The position numbers were made by a program, and so were the translations under genes. 64,000 nt of DNA, taken from contig JXTC01000065.1 of assembly GCA_002914845.1 (NCBI GenBank), positions 331,343 to 395,342 on the forward strand. The letters are read 5' to 3'. The notes below the pieces were generated by a model. The model was not told the origin of the DNA and made no database searches. It saw only the letters and a list, made by a program, of their open reading frames with translations. Below, piece by piece: positions 39,953 to 51,301 of the stretch. The stretch is from Trema orientale. Its lineage: Eukaryota > Streptophyta > Magnoliopsida > Rosales > Cannabaceae. Positions within the stretch are counted from its first letter, which is position 1; each line of letters begins with the position of its first letter.

Positions 39953-40189
39953 TTGGACGAACATTTTAATCATCAATCCCCAAGCAAAGGGACACAGATG
40001 GGTCAGCAGATAGTTTCCAACTGTCTAAAGTTTATGCAAGACAATGCCATTTCCTGTGACCTTGAATCTACTTCGTGGATGCGGCTTGCGCCTGCAAAAG
40101 GGGTTCAATTTTCCGATTCTCATAAATGGGAAGATGTTCTGGAGATGTTTAATGACTTTTTATTTCCAATTTTACCCCTATTAAGATGA
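39953..40189 (+). pseudogene. Unrecognised coding-like fragment (about 75 codons)
   Basis: One open frame without an ATG at its head, in sequence clearly less AT-rich than its surroundings. The translation looks like real protein, with KGTQMGQQIVSNCLKFM, STSWMRLAPAK and HKWEDVLEMFND as the most protein-like stretches. After the last of these the frame enters a repeat that recurs at 40.87 kb, so the reading there is not native. It is most simply a captured or orphan exon of a host gene. I do not recognise the family. Confidence 0.45.
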
Positions 40190-41171
40190 GCACATTTCAG
40201 ACAAATGCTAATTAACGGTAATATTGTGTAGAAAAGATTAAAAGGGATTAACACGAAACAAAAATCTAAGAACGAAGAAATGAAAGCCACAAATAAAAAA
40301 TGTGGATTTAACTGTAAAAAAAATTAACAGAAACACCTTATTCTTCTAACAGAACTAATATTATGAAACTTTAAGGGGTTTTACTCCAAAAAATTAAGTT
40401 TAGGGTTAATTTTAGTAAATTATTCCGAATTCATGGAGTTTTTATATTAAAAAGCCTAAGTTTTATTTAAATAAAGCTTACATTGATTCATCTTAAGATA
40501 AAATCCGTTATTGTAAAGTTTATTTTTTTTATAGCATATTTGTATTTAGAAAGGAAAAAAATTACATGTCAGTATGAATTTAAAAAAAGAGTTAAATCTA
40601 ATTATTATATTGCCAATTTTATAGTACATATATTATTAATTTTATATTTTGTTGTTATAATTTATGGAATATATGTTGCCAAAATTTTATATGTTTCCAA
40701 TATGGATCTAATTTGGTCCAAGTATTTATATACCTCTTTTCTAGATATAAATGAATATTTGGACTAAAGTAGATCCATATTGGAATTATATAAAAATTTT
40801 TAATTTCTTACCTTCGTCTTGAACGAAAACGATAACCCAACTCTTTTTTTTTTAAATAATAATTTCTCTTTGTTTCTAATTTTACCCTTGCTGAGATGAG
40901 TACTTTTTTGAGTAAGTGCTAATTAACAGCAGTTTTAGATAAAAAAGATTAAAAGGGATTAAGTGAAACAGAAATATAAGAATGAGGACCTAAACGCCAC
41001 AAATAAAAGAATGAAGACTTAATCGCAAAAAAAAAAAAACTAGAAACACATTTCTTTTATATCAAAACTAATATTAGGGGGCTTTAGAGGGGGTTTTTTT
41101 TTTCGTAAAAAAATTGAGTTTAGAGTTAATTTTACTAAATTGTTTCAAGTTCAGAAGATTTTTTTAATTAA
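40160..41171. repeat. Pair of about 290 bp direct repeats with an inverted repeat between them
   Basis: 40160-40445 and about 40868-41171 share ordered landmarks: AATTTTACCC, TGCTAATTAAC, AAGATTAAAAGGGATTAA, CCACAAATAAAA and GGTTAATTTTA or its close variant. The spacer has an inverted repeat whose arms begin CCAATATGGATCTA (about 40698) and end TAGATCCATATTGG (about 40785). The pair could be the ends of an unknown non-coding element. Confidence 0.65.
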
Positions 41172-41796
41172 AAAGCTTAAAAATTATTATAGCAAAACAA
41201 AAGGCACTTACAAGGCATGGCATGGGCACTTCGATTTTATTTTATTTTTGTTACCAAAGTGTCAAGTTGCTTACAAGGCATGGCATGGGCATTTGATTTG
41301 ATTTGATTTTTTATTTTTTGTCTCAATGATTCAAGAAAAAAATTATTTTTTCCTTTTTTTAAAAAAAAAAAAACCGATATGTTGAGATTAATTGTTGGCA
41401 AGTTAGGTGTTGCTTAACATACTAATTTTATACACTTTCTTGTGCTATGAACAATGTTTGCTGAATTTCAGAATACACGTTTTCAGAAAATGCAAAAGAA
41501 TTTTAGCCAGATTTAGCAAAAACCGAACTGAAACAGCAAGTTGCCGCAAACAAAAAACAAAAGCCAAAACATTGAAAATAGTCATTTTTAATTGAAGTGC
41601 ACACAACAGATTCAATCTATTTTAGATACTCAAGCCAAGCAAAACTACTCACAAGTTACTCTTAAAACAAGGTTCCAAATCTCCAATAACATGATAATGA
41701 TACAAGATTCTTTGATTTATCGTTAGGCTAATTAAATAGTATTTTGGGATACACTCACCTCTTTCTAGATATACGACATACTTCTTTTTTTTTTTA

Positions 41797-41831
<35 letters not shown>

Positions 41832-42819
41832 GTTAATAGTATCCATTGTCATTGATCCGTTCTCAACATTTTTTTTTTGCTTTTGGAAGGTCCATTCTCA
41901 ACATTTAATCACATAATCACTTATATATTCGAGATGGATGACGTGGGTAATGCAAACGAGCCAATCCGCGGCACGGAACGACCGTAGAGGAAAAATTCAC
42001 TATTTTTTTTAAATAAAAAAGGTAATTATTATTATTTTTTTCTGTCCTAGATAAGAATTTTTTTAGGCATATATGGGTTGTCTCACTTTATCCCCAGTTA
42101 CATAGAAAGTTCTAAAAACACACTTGACATTACTTTTAAGTTAAAAGTGTCAAGTGATGTTATTTTCAGGTTCAAAAAAGCCTCCATACGTTAAATGTTT
42201 AGAAGTTTCAACTAATGTTTATTTGTAGTTTTGTGAATGGAAATTGATATGTAGTAATTTGAGGTCACTTGATTTTTTTTTTTTTTTTTTGTTGATACTT
42301 TTACTATATATTTTGAGGGCAAAGAGGTATGAGCTACACATTTTCGGGGAAAATGAAGATTTCTTTTTTCTCTATGAAAACCAAAATTTAGATCAAATAC
42401 AAATTTTTAAAATAATAATAATCTTCCTTTCTCATTTCTATTATTTTTCAAAGCGGCAGGGTTTTCTTAATGTGCAATTGATTTTCCATAACATTTTATT
42501 GAAGAAAAGGTTTAAAATTTTGATGAGACGAATCAATCCCACTCGATCTTGTATTTATTGTCATCGCTTTTCCCTTAATGATGGAAATCCTTGTTCGCCT
42601 CACCGGAAAAGCGAAGTGAGAAATGAAGAAGAGAGTTTGTAATGCCATTCTTTTTTTAAAAAATAATGATAAATAAATGGAAAAGTGTGTAAAACCAAAA
42701 AAAAAAAAAAAACCTAGTCTCAAATGTTGTCAAGTATCAATTTTTATTCATAAAACTGATGAAAGAGATATTTTTGATGCTAAAAATAACTTTGGGATCG
42801 TGTTCGAACTTTAAAATAA
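41172..42819. other. AT-rich intergenic DNA, no gene seen
   Basis: Holds a short direct repeat (CTTACAAGGCATGGCATGGGCA-type, about 41208 and 41270) and an (AAT)n microsatellite (about 41799-41829). Frames in the poly-T regions are compositional, not genes. Confidence 0.55.
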
Positions 42820-42994
42820 GAGAAATGCTAAATACATCATATTCTTTTTTATATACATCGTTTTACTATTTAACTATTTAACATATAAATTTTTATTATG
42901 ATTTGTTATATTATTAAATATAAAACTAGATAATTGAATTTGCGTGTGGAGTGAAATTGAAAGAGTGCAAATATAAATACATTTAGTATTCTTC
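42820..42994. mobile_element. Mutator-type MITE, 175 bp, with 9 bp target duplication
   Basis: Ends GAGAAATGCTAAATAC and, reverse complemented, GAAGAATACTAAATG. TTAAAATAA is duplicated at 42811-42819 and 42995-43003. The interior phrase GATTTGTTATATTATTAAA recurs in the element at 58074-58256. The termini also resemble those of the 33121 element, suggesting one broad family. Confidence 0.82.
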
Positions 42995-43003
42995 TTAAAA
43001 TAA

Positions 43004-43726
43004 TGTCGGGCTATATTTAGTATTTAGAATTTGAAAAAAAAAGTCACAAACATTTTTAAAACCTTGTATGGTCAAAATGAAATAATCTACATTTAATAGG
43101 AGAAAAAATAAAAAAATCTATATATATATTTAAAGTGAGAAAAAAAAAAGAAGTAAGGCCTGTTTAGTATAGTTTCCAAATATCTTTTGGAGCCAAGTTG
43201 GGAGTATTTGGATGAATTGTCAGAAGATCATTTTTCAATTAGATTATCCTTTTTAATGAAGCATGGACTCACTAGCTTTTCTAAAAAGATCTTTTTAAGT
43301 TTTTATTTTAAGAAGTAAAAATTATTCCAAATGGGTCGGTAATTACCTTAACAAATTACAAATTTTACCTTTTTGATGTGTTTTGGAAAATCAAGCTTTA
43401 ATTAATTCTCGTTTCGTTAACTAATAATATTTTTTCTTTTTTATTTTTATATTATTGCCAGTTTGATAATAATATTACATATTAATAATAGTTTCCTTTG
43501 CTCTCAGGTTTCTCTCTCTCCGTGTCTCCTTATTACAGTTGATGAACAACAACAACAACCCATCTTATTTTCTCTCTTTTTCCCACACTTTCTCGCGCTT
43601 TCTCCCTGATTTTCCCGAGAAACTCCAACCACCGTTTTTCCTATTCCTAACTTTGCCACCGTGTCGTCTCTTTCAATGCGTGGGAACTGAGTACTGAGCT
43701 ATTGAGTCCCCGAATCGCAAATTAGT
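43004..43726 (+). promoter_or_regulatory. Upstream region and 5' leader of the lipase gene
   Basis: 43158-43340 is a weak MITE candidate with a GGCCTGTTTAG-like left end, a CCAAATGGGTC-like right end and flanking TAA. From about 43498 a CT-rich stretch typical of plant leaders runs to the start codon. No TATA box could be fixed. No other gene seen. Confidence 0.4.
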
Positions 43727-46700
43727 ATGGATAAGAACGGGGTCGTTGGGAACGGAGTTTGCTCTTCCGAGTCCGTTAATGGAAGTCGCGACGTATGGAG
43801 CTGCAAGGCCTCTGATTCTGCTTCTGCTGATCATCTCGTCGTCATGGTCAATGGAATCTTGGGAAGGTTTTGATTTTTTTTTTCATAATTCATTTTGTTT
43901 TCGGTTTATTTATTAATCTTAGGATCTGAATGTTGATTCACTTTCGTTGAATTGTGATCAATTTTGGCTTGAATTTTTAGGTTTTTGGATATAGTTTTTG
44001 ATTGTGTAGCTTTTGAAGATTTTTTCCCGATTTAATCATTATTAATAAGTTTTGCTTGTTGTTGGACTAAACATTATCAGAATTGTTGGTTGGTTCTGTG
44101 TGTTTTTACTACCTTTGATAGATGATAATCTTTTGGTCGTTTGATGCAGAAAGTCTCGAATTTGATTCTGTATATGTAATCTTCTTTGCTCTTTAAGGGG
44201 AAAAAGGATCTTTTTATGGTTTTAGTGTCGCGTTTTATTTCTCGAAAATGCGAAATTAGCTCTCTCTTGCTTTTCGATTTTCACTGGCTAAAAGGAGGAA
44301 TGTTAAATTCAGTTCGAATATAATTCATTTTCGGCTTAATGTATCTGAAAATCGATAAGATTGTGTTGTAATATAAGCTAAAAGTTTCCGACTTTTAGCC
44401 TAGAGGGGCTTATGAATACAAGCTTTCTTTCCTTTTGTTTGGAAATTTAGACTTCATATGTAGTGTCTATTCAGTCTTGTTTAATTTTTCGTTGTCCCTT
44501 TGTTTCATTTTGTATAAAAAATTCTTTACTTTTCTGGATTGTTTATAGTCGGTTAAAACTTTAATGTTTGATTTTGCAGTGCCACAGATTGGAAGTTTGC
44601 AGCAGAGCAATTTGTTAAAGTGCTTCCCGATAAAGTGTTTGTTCATTGTAAGGAGCTTTCAGCAAAATTTAAACATTAATTATTGAGATACTTGGTCAAG
44701 TTCTAGCAATTTTATCATCCTAAAGCCTGATTCTTACTGCATTGCCATATCAAGAGCGTCTATTTATCGTTTGTGCTTGTTCTTATTGTCTGTCTGTCCG
44801 TTCGTCTTCTTTTCTTTTTCTTTTTTTTTGTTGGTTTATTGTCTTGTCATGCACTGCCTTAAGGAGGGCCTATCTTTATACTCTAACTGCTTTCTTCCTA
44901 ACTCTGTATAGTGGAGCTCTTTAGTTCCTGTCTTGATATGGATTTCTCTTGTTGAGTCTTGTTTAGACTTTACTGTTTATGGTTAATTTAATTGTCAGAC
45001 TACAGTACTGATTTTCTGCGAGAGTAACCCGGGAAAAACTCGTAAGTTGTTGGTTAGGCTTCACCATCATATCTGACACATTTAGACACATGTGGTTTAA
45101 TGTAAATATAAGTGCAACTTTAAGGAATTAATTCACTTGAAATCTTTTGGAGCCTTCAAGAGTTCAAGCACAGTGTGCTCAAGTTATTTTTCATCTTTGC
45201 AGGTAGTGAACGAAATGTCTCAATGCTGACTCTAGACGGTGTGGATGTGATGGGTGAACGTTTGGCAGGGGAGGTTGCTACTCTTCTTGATATCATGAAA
45301 TTGACCAATTTTGTTTACTTTTCTAGAAGATGTATTGAACTCACATCTATACTTGTTAACTGAATATTTGAACTCCAGGTCCTTGAAGTGATTGAAAGAA
45401 AGCCAAACTTAAAAAAAATTTCATTTGTTGCACATTCAGTGGGAGGACTGGTGGCAAGATATGCAATTGGGAAATTATATAAACCCCCTAATGTAAAAAA
45501 TTTGGAGGATCCATCCATTAATGGACGTGACAAAGATTCGATGGGCACAATAGGTGGCTTGGAGGCCATGAATTTTGTCACTGTTGCAACACCACATCTT
45601 GGTTCCAGGGGTAATAAGCAGGTAGCAAAACATGCTTTATGCATAGAAATTTTTGCTTTTTCTCATGGTCTGTTTTCTAATGTTAATAATTAGTTAATTT
45701 CAGCTTTGGAACTAATCTGCATCTTACAGGTACCATTTCTTTTTGGTGTAACTGCATTTGAAAAAGCGGCAAGTTGTGTTATTCATTGGATATTTAGGAG
45801 AACTGGTCGACACCTTTTTCTTACTGATGCCGATGAAGGAAAGCCTCCATTGCTTAAACGCATGATGGAAGATCATGATGATTGTTATTTTATGTATGTT
45901 ACTTATGTCTTTCCCCCCTTGTTTTAATATTGCTGGTGTAGTCTTAAATTCTCAATGGTCTTTCTGCTATTGATCTGAATTTGTAACGCATAGAATGACA
46001 TCCAAGTCATTTATGCAGGTCTGCGCTACGGGTATTTAAACGTCGAGTGGTATATTCAAATGTGGGCTATGACCGTATCCTATTCTGCACATTAACTATA
46101 ATTCTCTCCAAAGATATTTTTGTACTTTGTTTATATTTTGTTTTCCATGATGAATTATTATTAAGATATTGTGGGCTGGAGAACATCATCGATTAGGCGT
46201 AATGTTGAACTGCCAAAGGTATTCCTATCTGCATGTGTTTTGGTTGTGGTTCAAGTATTTTGGTTGCAATCATAAAATGAATTTCTTTTTTCGTCAGTGG
46301 GAGGATATTAGTAACGAGCAATATCCACATATTGTTTATGAAGAACACTGCAAGGCGTATGATGAGCAGTCTGAAACAACTTCAGTTGAAGATGATGGCT
46401 CTGACAAGCTTGAAGGTTTTTCACATTTTCTTTCTTGGTTTTCATGATTACCTAATTAGATGGACCCAATAGAAATTGTACTCCTTGTTTAGTTTTCGTT
46501 TCCTTTTAGTTGCATAATTATTATATTTTCGTAAATGTAGCGGGTGCCTTGTTCAGTATGAGAATGGTTATGTTGCAATGTGCATATGACGCTCAAAACT
46601 ATTCATTGAACATATGATCTGTTGATTTTCCTGTCTCTCTGTGTCAGCTATGTGATTTTTTCATGTGACATATCTCTTGCATACCATTAAATCATTAGGC

Positions 46701-47305
46701 TGTACTCACTTTCGACCAAGCCATTAATTTAAAGTGGCCAAGAGGCCCAAGACACCCCCCCATTCCTAGTGTCTAGCTATATGGTCTTTGCATGCGGAAT
46801 GTCACACATTTAATTCTATTTTCAGCCAGTTTCAGTTACTTCCAGCCGGAATAGTAGTTGTTTTTGTATTTTTAAAGAGATCAAAATACCTCCTCGTACC
46901 TTACCTTCAAAGATGTATACGCTCTCAATATTGTTTCTTATGTTGGTGTTACTTGGTTATGATCCTGCAACTTGACAGCCTGACTTTTTGTTTCTCCTAC
47001 CTTCTCTGGTCTCCGTTAATGTATGCAAATTCTCCACAATTTGTTGACTGGATCTTTTTGTTGCAGAGGAACTGGTGACAGGTCTATCTCGTGTGTCATG
47101 GGAAAAGGTAGATGTTAGCTTTCACAGCAGCAGACAAAGATTTGCTGCTCATAGTGTCATTCAGGTGCTCTCTTCCCCCAAACCCCCCACCACACACCNG
47201 TTTCATCAGAGTTCCTTTTTGGACATTTTACAGGTCAAAGATGAAAGCGCACATATAGAAGGTGCTGATGTTATACGCCATATGATTGACCATTTTCTCA
47301 CGTAG
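43727..47305 (+). CDS. DUF676/ROG1-like lipase (alpha/beta hydrolase), 360 aa
   Basis: Ten exons in phase: 43727-43866, 44580-44647, 45203-45273, 45379-45621, 45730-45893, 46019-46074, 46166-46218, 46298-46415, 47067-47164, 47234-47305. The protein has a strand and oxyanion-type loop (VVMVNGILG, residues 38-46), a nucleophile elbow AHSVGG with the likely catalytic Ser at 113, VATPHLGSRG near 165, and a C-terminal AAHSVIQV with the likely catalytic His near 333. This is the DUF676 serine-esterase family (yeast Rog1; Arabidopsis At5g51180 and relatives). No signal peptide is evident, so it is probably cytosolic or membrane-associated; the substrate is unknown. Exon 3 ends at a GTTGCT donor, canonical only in GT. 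An N at 47199 lies in the last intron. Confidence 0.9.
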
Positions 47306-48633
47306 AAGCCAATGATGGCCAGAAGTGGACTCGACAGTGCCTTGGAACGCAAGTCCTTTATGGGTAAAGTCGCTTTGAGTATGTGTAATAAGTCCCAAAT
47401 CTTCGAGGTCTTAACCATTGAACTTGATGTGAAACTTTTGTATTTACAGGTCGGAAACAACCAATCCTATCAATGATGGCAAGGGCAAACTCCACGAAAA
47501 CTGTGATTAGGAAAACAAAATATTTTTTCATTGCCCTTTGTTTACACCTTTTCTTTTCTTTTTTCTTTTTTTCTTTTTTTTTTAATTATTTTATTCCCTT
47601 TGTTTACACTTGGAACATGAGGAGAATTATTATATATATATATATATGTGCTTCAATTTATAAAAGAAAAACGTTGTCTTACACTTACTTTGTTCTTGTA
47701 ATTAAAAGGGAAAAATACCGTTCTTACACTTATTTCGTTCTTGTAATTTAAAGGGAAAAATACCATACTATAACAGATGTTTGATACATATGGCTTTCGT
47801 CTTTCAGCATCTGTTCCAGCCAGGAGAAAAAGGGAAATAAATCATTGTTTTTGGGTATTACTATAGTTATTAGAAATTAATTTTAGCCTTAAAAGAAAAA
47901 ATGTGCAAGGTCCTATTAGACCTCATTATCAAGCATGGGGTGTTAACACTGACGTGAGGAAACAAGCTTTGCCACTTAGCAGCTTGGACACTTGTCAAGC
48001 ATCAAAAAGACTTTCAACCATGAGCTGTCTACAATCTTCCCACAGAGTTATTTTCTAAAAGGCGGTTAAACTTCTCAGCTTATCTGGTTATCTTGTATAT
48101 CTATATATATACAAAACACTTGTAATGAGAGGTTTTTGGATGATACAAATCCTGGAGACAATATTATCTCTCCTTGTTCCTCCTTTTGTTCGAACTCTCT
48201 CCAACTCTTTTCTTTCTATATTTGTTATTTTTATTTTATCACATCCCATGCAGATTTCTCTCTCAGATCTTTTTATCCAAATCTGCCCATCTAAAGTTTG
48301 TTTATTGTCTAACAAACTCCAACAAAAGCATCATAACATCATCTCTCTAACTTTTCCCACACATCCCATCACCTTTCTCTCTAATCGAGGTCATTAAATT
48401 CTCTATTTCTCTTTCGTTAATACCAAAACTTTATAAACCATCTTCTTTAGCTATTAACCTCATTATTTATATCTATATTACTTCATCCTTCTTCAATATC
48501 CATCTGTGGTCTTCGTACACAAGACTTAGTGTCCAAGTCTCTATTCACACTCACACGTACACAGCTTAATATATATGTGTATACACCTGCATATATATAT
48601 ATAGGCACCAATTCAGTAANTTATATTAAAAAA
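47306..48633 (+). other. 3' flank of the lipase gene and intergenic DNA
   Basis: Contains a tandem duplication of about 45 bp (47678-47722 and 47723-47764, unit containing GTTCTTGTAATT) and an AT microsatellite near 47631-47648. A stretch at about 47937-48325 with a TATA-like box (48100-48112), a CT-rich leader and CCAACA at its end could be a solo LTR, but I could not match its flanks. No gene recognised. Confidence 0.45.
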
Positions 48634-48958
48634 GGGCGCGTCTACAGTAGGGGCGCCCCTACGTAGGGCCCTGTCTATTCACCGTTGGATGAGAATCTGT
48701 ATATAAATAAATTCTCCATAGATTCCCGTTATTCCCCACAGATTCCCATCCAACGATAATTAAGGCATGACCCTACGTAGGGACGCCCCTACCGTAGCCA
48801 TCCCCATTAAAAAATAGGAGAGAAAAACATTAATGATGCACGTCTTTTTATGCATTTCATTTTAGCCGTTAGATTATTGTTACAATGATCTAACGGCTAA
48901 AAAAAAAATACCTACACATAGGTAAAAAAAAAAAAAATACCTACCGGATTGGCAACCA
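48602..48958. mobile_element. Outer MITE-like repeat containing a nested MITE
   Basis: The left end is GGCACCAATTCAGTA after an AT run; the right end, reverse complemented, is GGTTGCCAATCCGGTAGG before an AT run. The interior right half has a strong hairpin around TAGCCGTTAGAT. The same terminus appears at 18020-18062. A second element (48634-48805) sits inside it, so this one is older. The 48620 N falls in its left arm. Confidence 0.65.
48634..48805. mobile_element. Nested Mutator-type MITE, 172 bp, with 9 bp target duplication
   Basis: Inverted GC-rich arms: CTACAGTAGGGGCGCCCCTA on the left and CTACGGTAGGGGCGTCCCTA on the reverse-complemented right, followed by ACGTAGGG on both. The whole unit is nearly palindromic, with centre arms GAATCTGT and ACAGATTC. 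ATTAAAAAA is duplicated at 48625-48633 and 48806-48814. Confidence 0.87.
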
Positions 48959-49693
48959 TATATATATATACACATATTTACACATTCATGTACCTATATT
49001 ATTTTTATTTTTATTATTATTATACAGATTTTGGGAATACTGAGCTACTCACTTATTATTTTCTATTGTTCCAAATATTTGTAGAGTGCTGATTTTATAT
49101 ATTGTGCTAACATTTAAATTCTGCACTTTAAATATTCGCAGACTCGTGACTCTGAGTCGTTTAACAAGCTGAGTTGTAGTATATACGACCTTTGTTTGCA
49201 ACCGTTCACGTTAAATTCAGTACTTTTATTTTCTTTTATCTTTGACAAAATGGCTGGAATCACTTATGTCAAAAATCTAATTTTCTAATTATTTGTTTTC
49301 AGTATTGTTTATTTATATTTCTAACTGAATGGTTGAAATCACCTATGTCAGAAAAACTAACGATCTTTTTTTTTGTTTCTGACCAAATGACCGGTATCAC
49401 CTGCGTCAGAAACACTTGCTATCTAACATGTGGTGATGGTCATTAAAACCACCCACACCTGTTTACTTGCAAGTTGAGCTGTCAAAGACGCCAATAATTT
49501 TCTAACACGTAAAATTGTATCGTTACAATTTTTCACAATCATTTTCTCTATTTTCTACCATTATCTTGCTTATCATTAATTAAGTGTTCTTATACTTAAT
49601 TAATTTCTCCTTAATACAATAAAAAAAAAAACCTCGGAACAATCATATTGTATAGTCTGCCACCTGTCATTTGGACAATCGGCTACCTGTCAT
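48959..49693. repeat. Intergenic DNA with three diverged 75 bp repeats
   Basis: At about 49245-49415 the phrase AAATGGCTGGAATCAC plus TATGTCAGAAA occurs three times in diverged form, spaced roughly 75 bp. The rest of the interval is AT-rich. Such arrays occur near ends of CACTA-type transposons, but no CACTA terminus is visible. Confidence 0.5.
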
Positions 49694-50435
49694 TAGACCA
49701 TTTCTGCTTTCAAAATAGGATGTGCTAGCCAATATAACTGAGAAAAGCAAATAATTTGGTCTTTACAATATTNNNNNNNNNNNNNNNNNNNNNNNNNNNN
49801 NNNNNNNNNNNNNNNNNNNNNNNNNNCATTCATACACTAATGATGAAGATCATGGAGATTGGAGATAGAGAGGTAAGAGAGCGTACTCTTAGCAAAAATG
49901 ACAGAAAGGATCAAATAATAGATATGTAAAACTATGAATTTGATATGTACAAACAATAATGTATTTATAAGTGAATATGTAATACCTACATGAAAATGTG
50001 AATTGTATGTAGTGAAACTAAATTTGGTTTAGTGCATTAGAACCTTTCATATCAATTTATTAGTCTCACTTTAACGAATTAAATTTTTGACCTGTGTGAA
50101 TTAGCTTGGTCGGAAAACTAAAGAGCACAAAATGAAGTCAGAGATCGGAACGGTGCGTTCTGGGGCATTAAAGGCGCGTGAAGTTTAATGTTTCCTGTAC
50201 GCGCACAAGAAAGCGGAAGCAACAACGCAACGAAAAAGTTGTAACAGCTTTTTATTCCCTGATGTAAAAATGGGGAGCAGAAAAGCAGCAAAACAAACAA
50301 ACAAACAAAGGGTAAAAATGTCATTCTCTCTCACCTAGTCGCGCGCGGATTCTATAACAAAGCCTCTCATCTATACTCTCATCTACTCCTCCTTTCTCAC
50401 TGAGCCAGATAGTACTAGCTCTCCAATAATGGCGG
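49694..50435 (+). pseudogene. Truncated duplicate of the DYAD-like promoter and first codons
   Basis: Four ordered blocks align with 51302-52290: about 49695-49770, 49827-50048, 50050-50105 and 50185-50435. Shared landmarks include CATTCATACACTAATGATG, AACGAATTAAATTTTTGA, ACGCGCACAAGAA, TGGGGAGCAGA and TCTATAACAAAGCCT. The copy ends at an ATG in matching context (50429-50431, ATGGCGGCA against ATGGCGACG at 52273). It leaves the gene's sequence within a few codons and soon meets a stop. It is a promoter duplicate without a gene body; the first few hundred bases are interrupted by a gap. Confidence 0.8.
49774..49826. other. Assembly gap (53 N)
   Basis: A run of N inside the duplicated promoter block. 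The matching part of the intact copy (about 51385-51533) is longer than 53 bp, so the gap size is nominal or this copy is shorter. Confidence 0.99.
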
Positions 50436-51301
50436 CAAGTGGTACATTTTTTTGTGTAAATTTTTAGTCCCAATTCCCCAACCCGACCCTTCTTTTGGAT
50501 CCCCACAAGGCCACAACTAATTAACATTCTAATTTCTGTGACAATGAAGACACGCAAAATCATATACTAATCATAACAATAAACTTACTTATAGTTGTTA
50601 TTGGTGATTAAATTACCAAGAGACTTGAGGTACACTATTTGAAGCGCCACATGTTACATGAGTCGTCAAGTTTATAGTAACTTTATTTAGATTTATTAAT
50701 CAAACAATTTTGATATCTTAGACTTACCACTCAAATTACACATCATATTTTAATTTGTATTCTCTCTCTCTTGGTCAGATGTCTTACCAATCCAAGTACA
50801 AAGGTAATTCTCAAAGACTACAAACAAAATAATGTTCATGTTTATAAGTTTCTATAATAGCCAACGAATTAATACGTTCGACCAAATTATGTTTTTTTTT
50901 TCTTTTCTTTTAACATCATACTATTATTAATATTGTATCTTCCATCAACTTCTTGTAATTACGTTGTTTCCTTTATTGAGTTGAGCTCTTCTTCAAAATT
51001 TCCAATATTTTCTTCTGGTGTTCCTACCATGTTGGTAATGGAATAAGATTATTATAATGGTAAACACATGATGTTAAAAAAGTTAAGTATCTCCCACGAA
51101 TTGAGAGGTAAAAAAGACGTTGAATTTCTGAACTCGTAAAGTTGTTCCTTGATAATTCAGTGACTTGAGAATATATATACACAAGGCGGATGCTATAGTA
51201 GCAAAACATTTTTTTAAGGAAGAGAATATTTAATTTACATCAGGAAGGTCAGCGAACTAATTAAAGTTTCAAAGGCTTTAATTTATTATTATTAGAACTT
51301 T
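50436..51301 (+). repeat. Segment duplicated at 32938-33905, lacking the MITE
   Basis: Starts just after the truncated DYAD-like start and ends where the intact promoter copy begins, so it is sandwiched between two copies of that promoter. It aligns with 32938-33905 over most of its length, but near 50625-50650 there is no counterpart of the 186 bp MITE. No gene recognised. Confidence 0.78.

Noticed and set aside
43158-43340. MITE with GGCCTGTTTAG ends upstream of the lipase gene
   Set aside because: TAA flanks both sides, but the terminal inverted match is short and offset, so chance cannot be excluded in AT-rich DNA.
47937-48325. Solo LTR downstream of the lipase gene
   Set aside because: It has a TATA-like box and CCAACA end, but the flanks do not give a convincing 5 bp duplication and no second copy is visible in the window.
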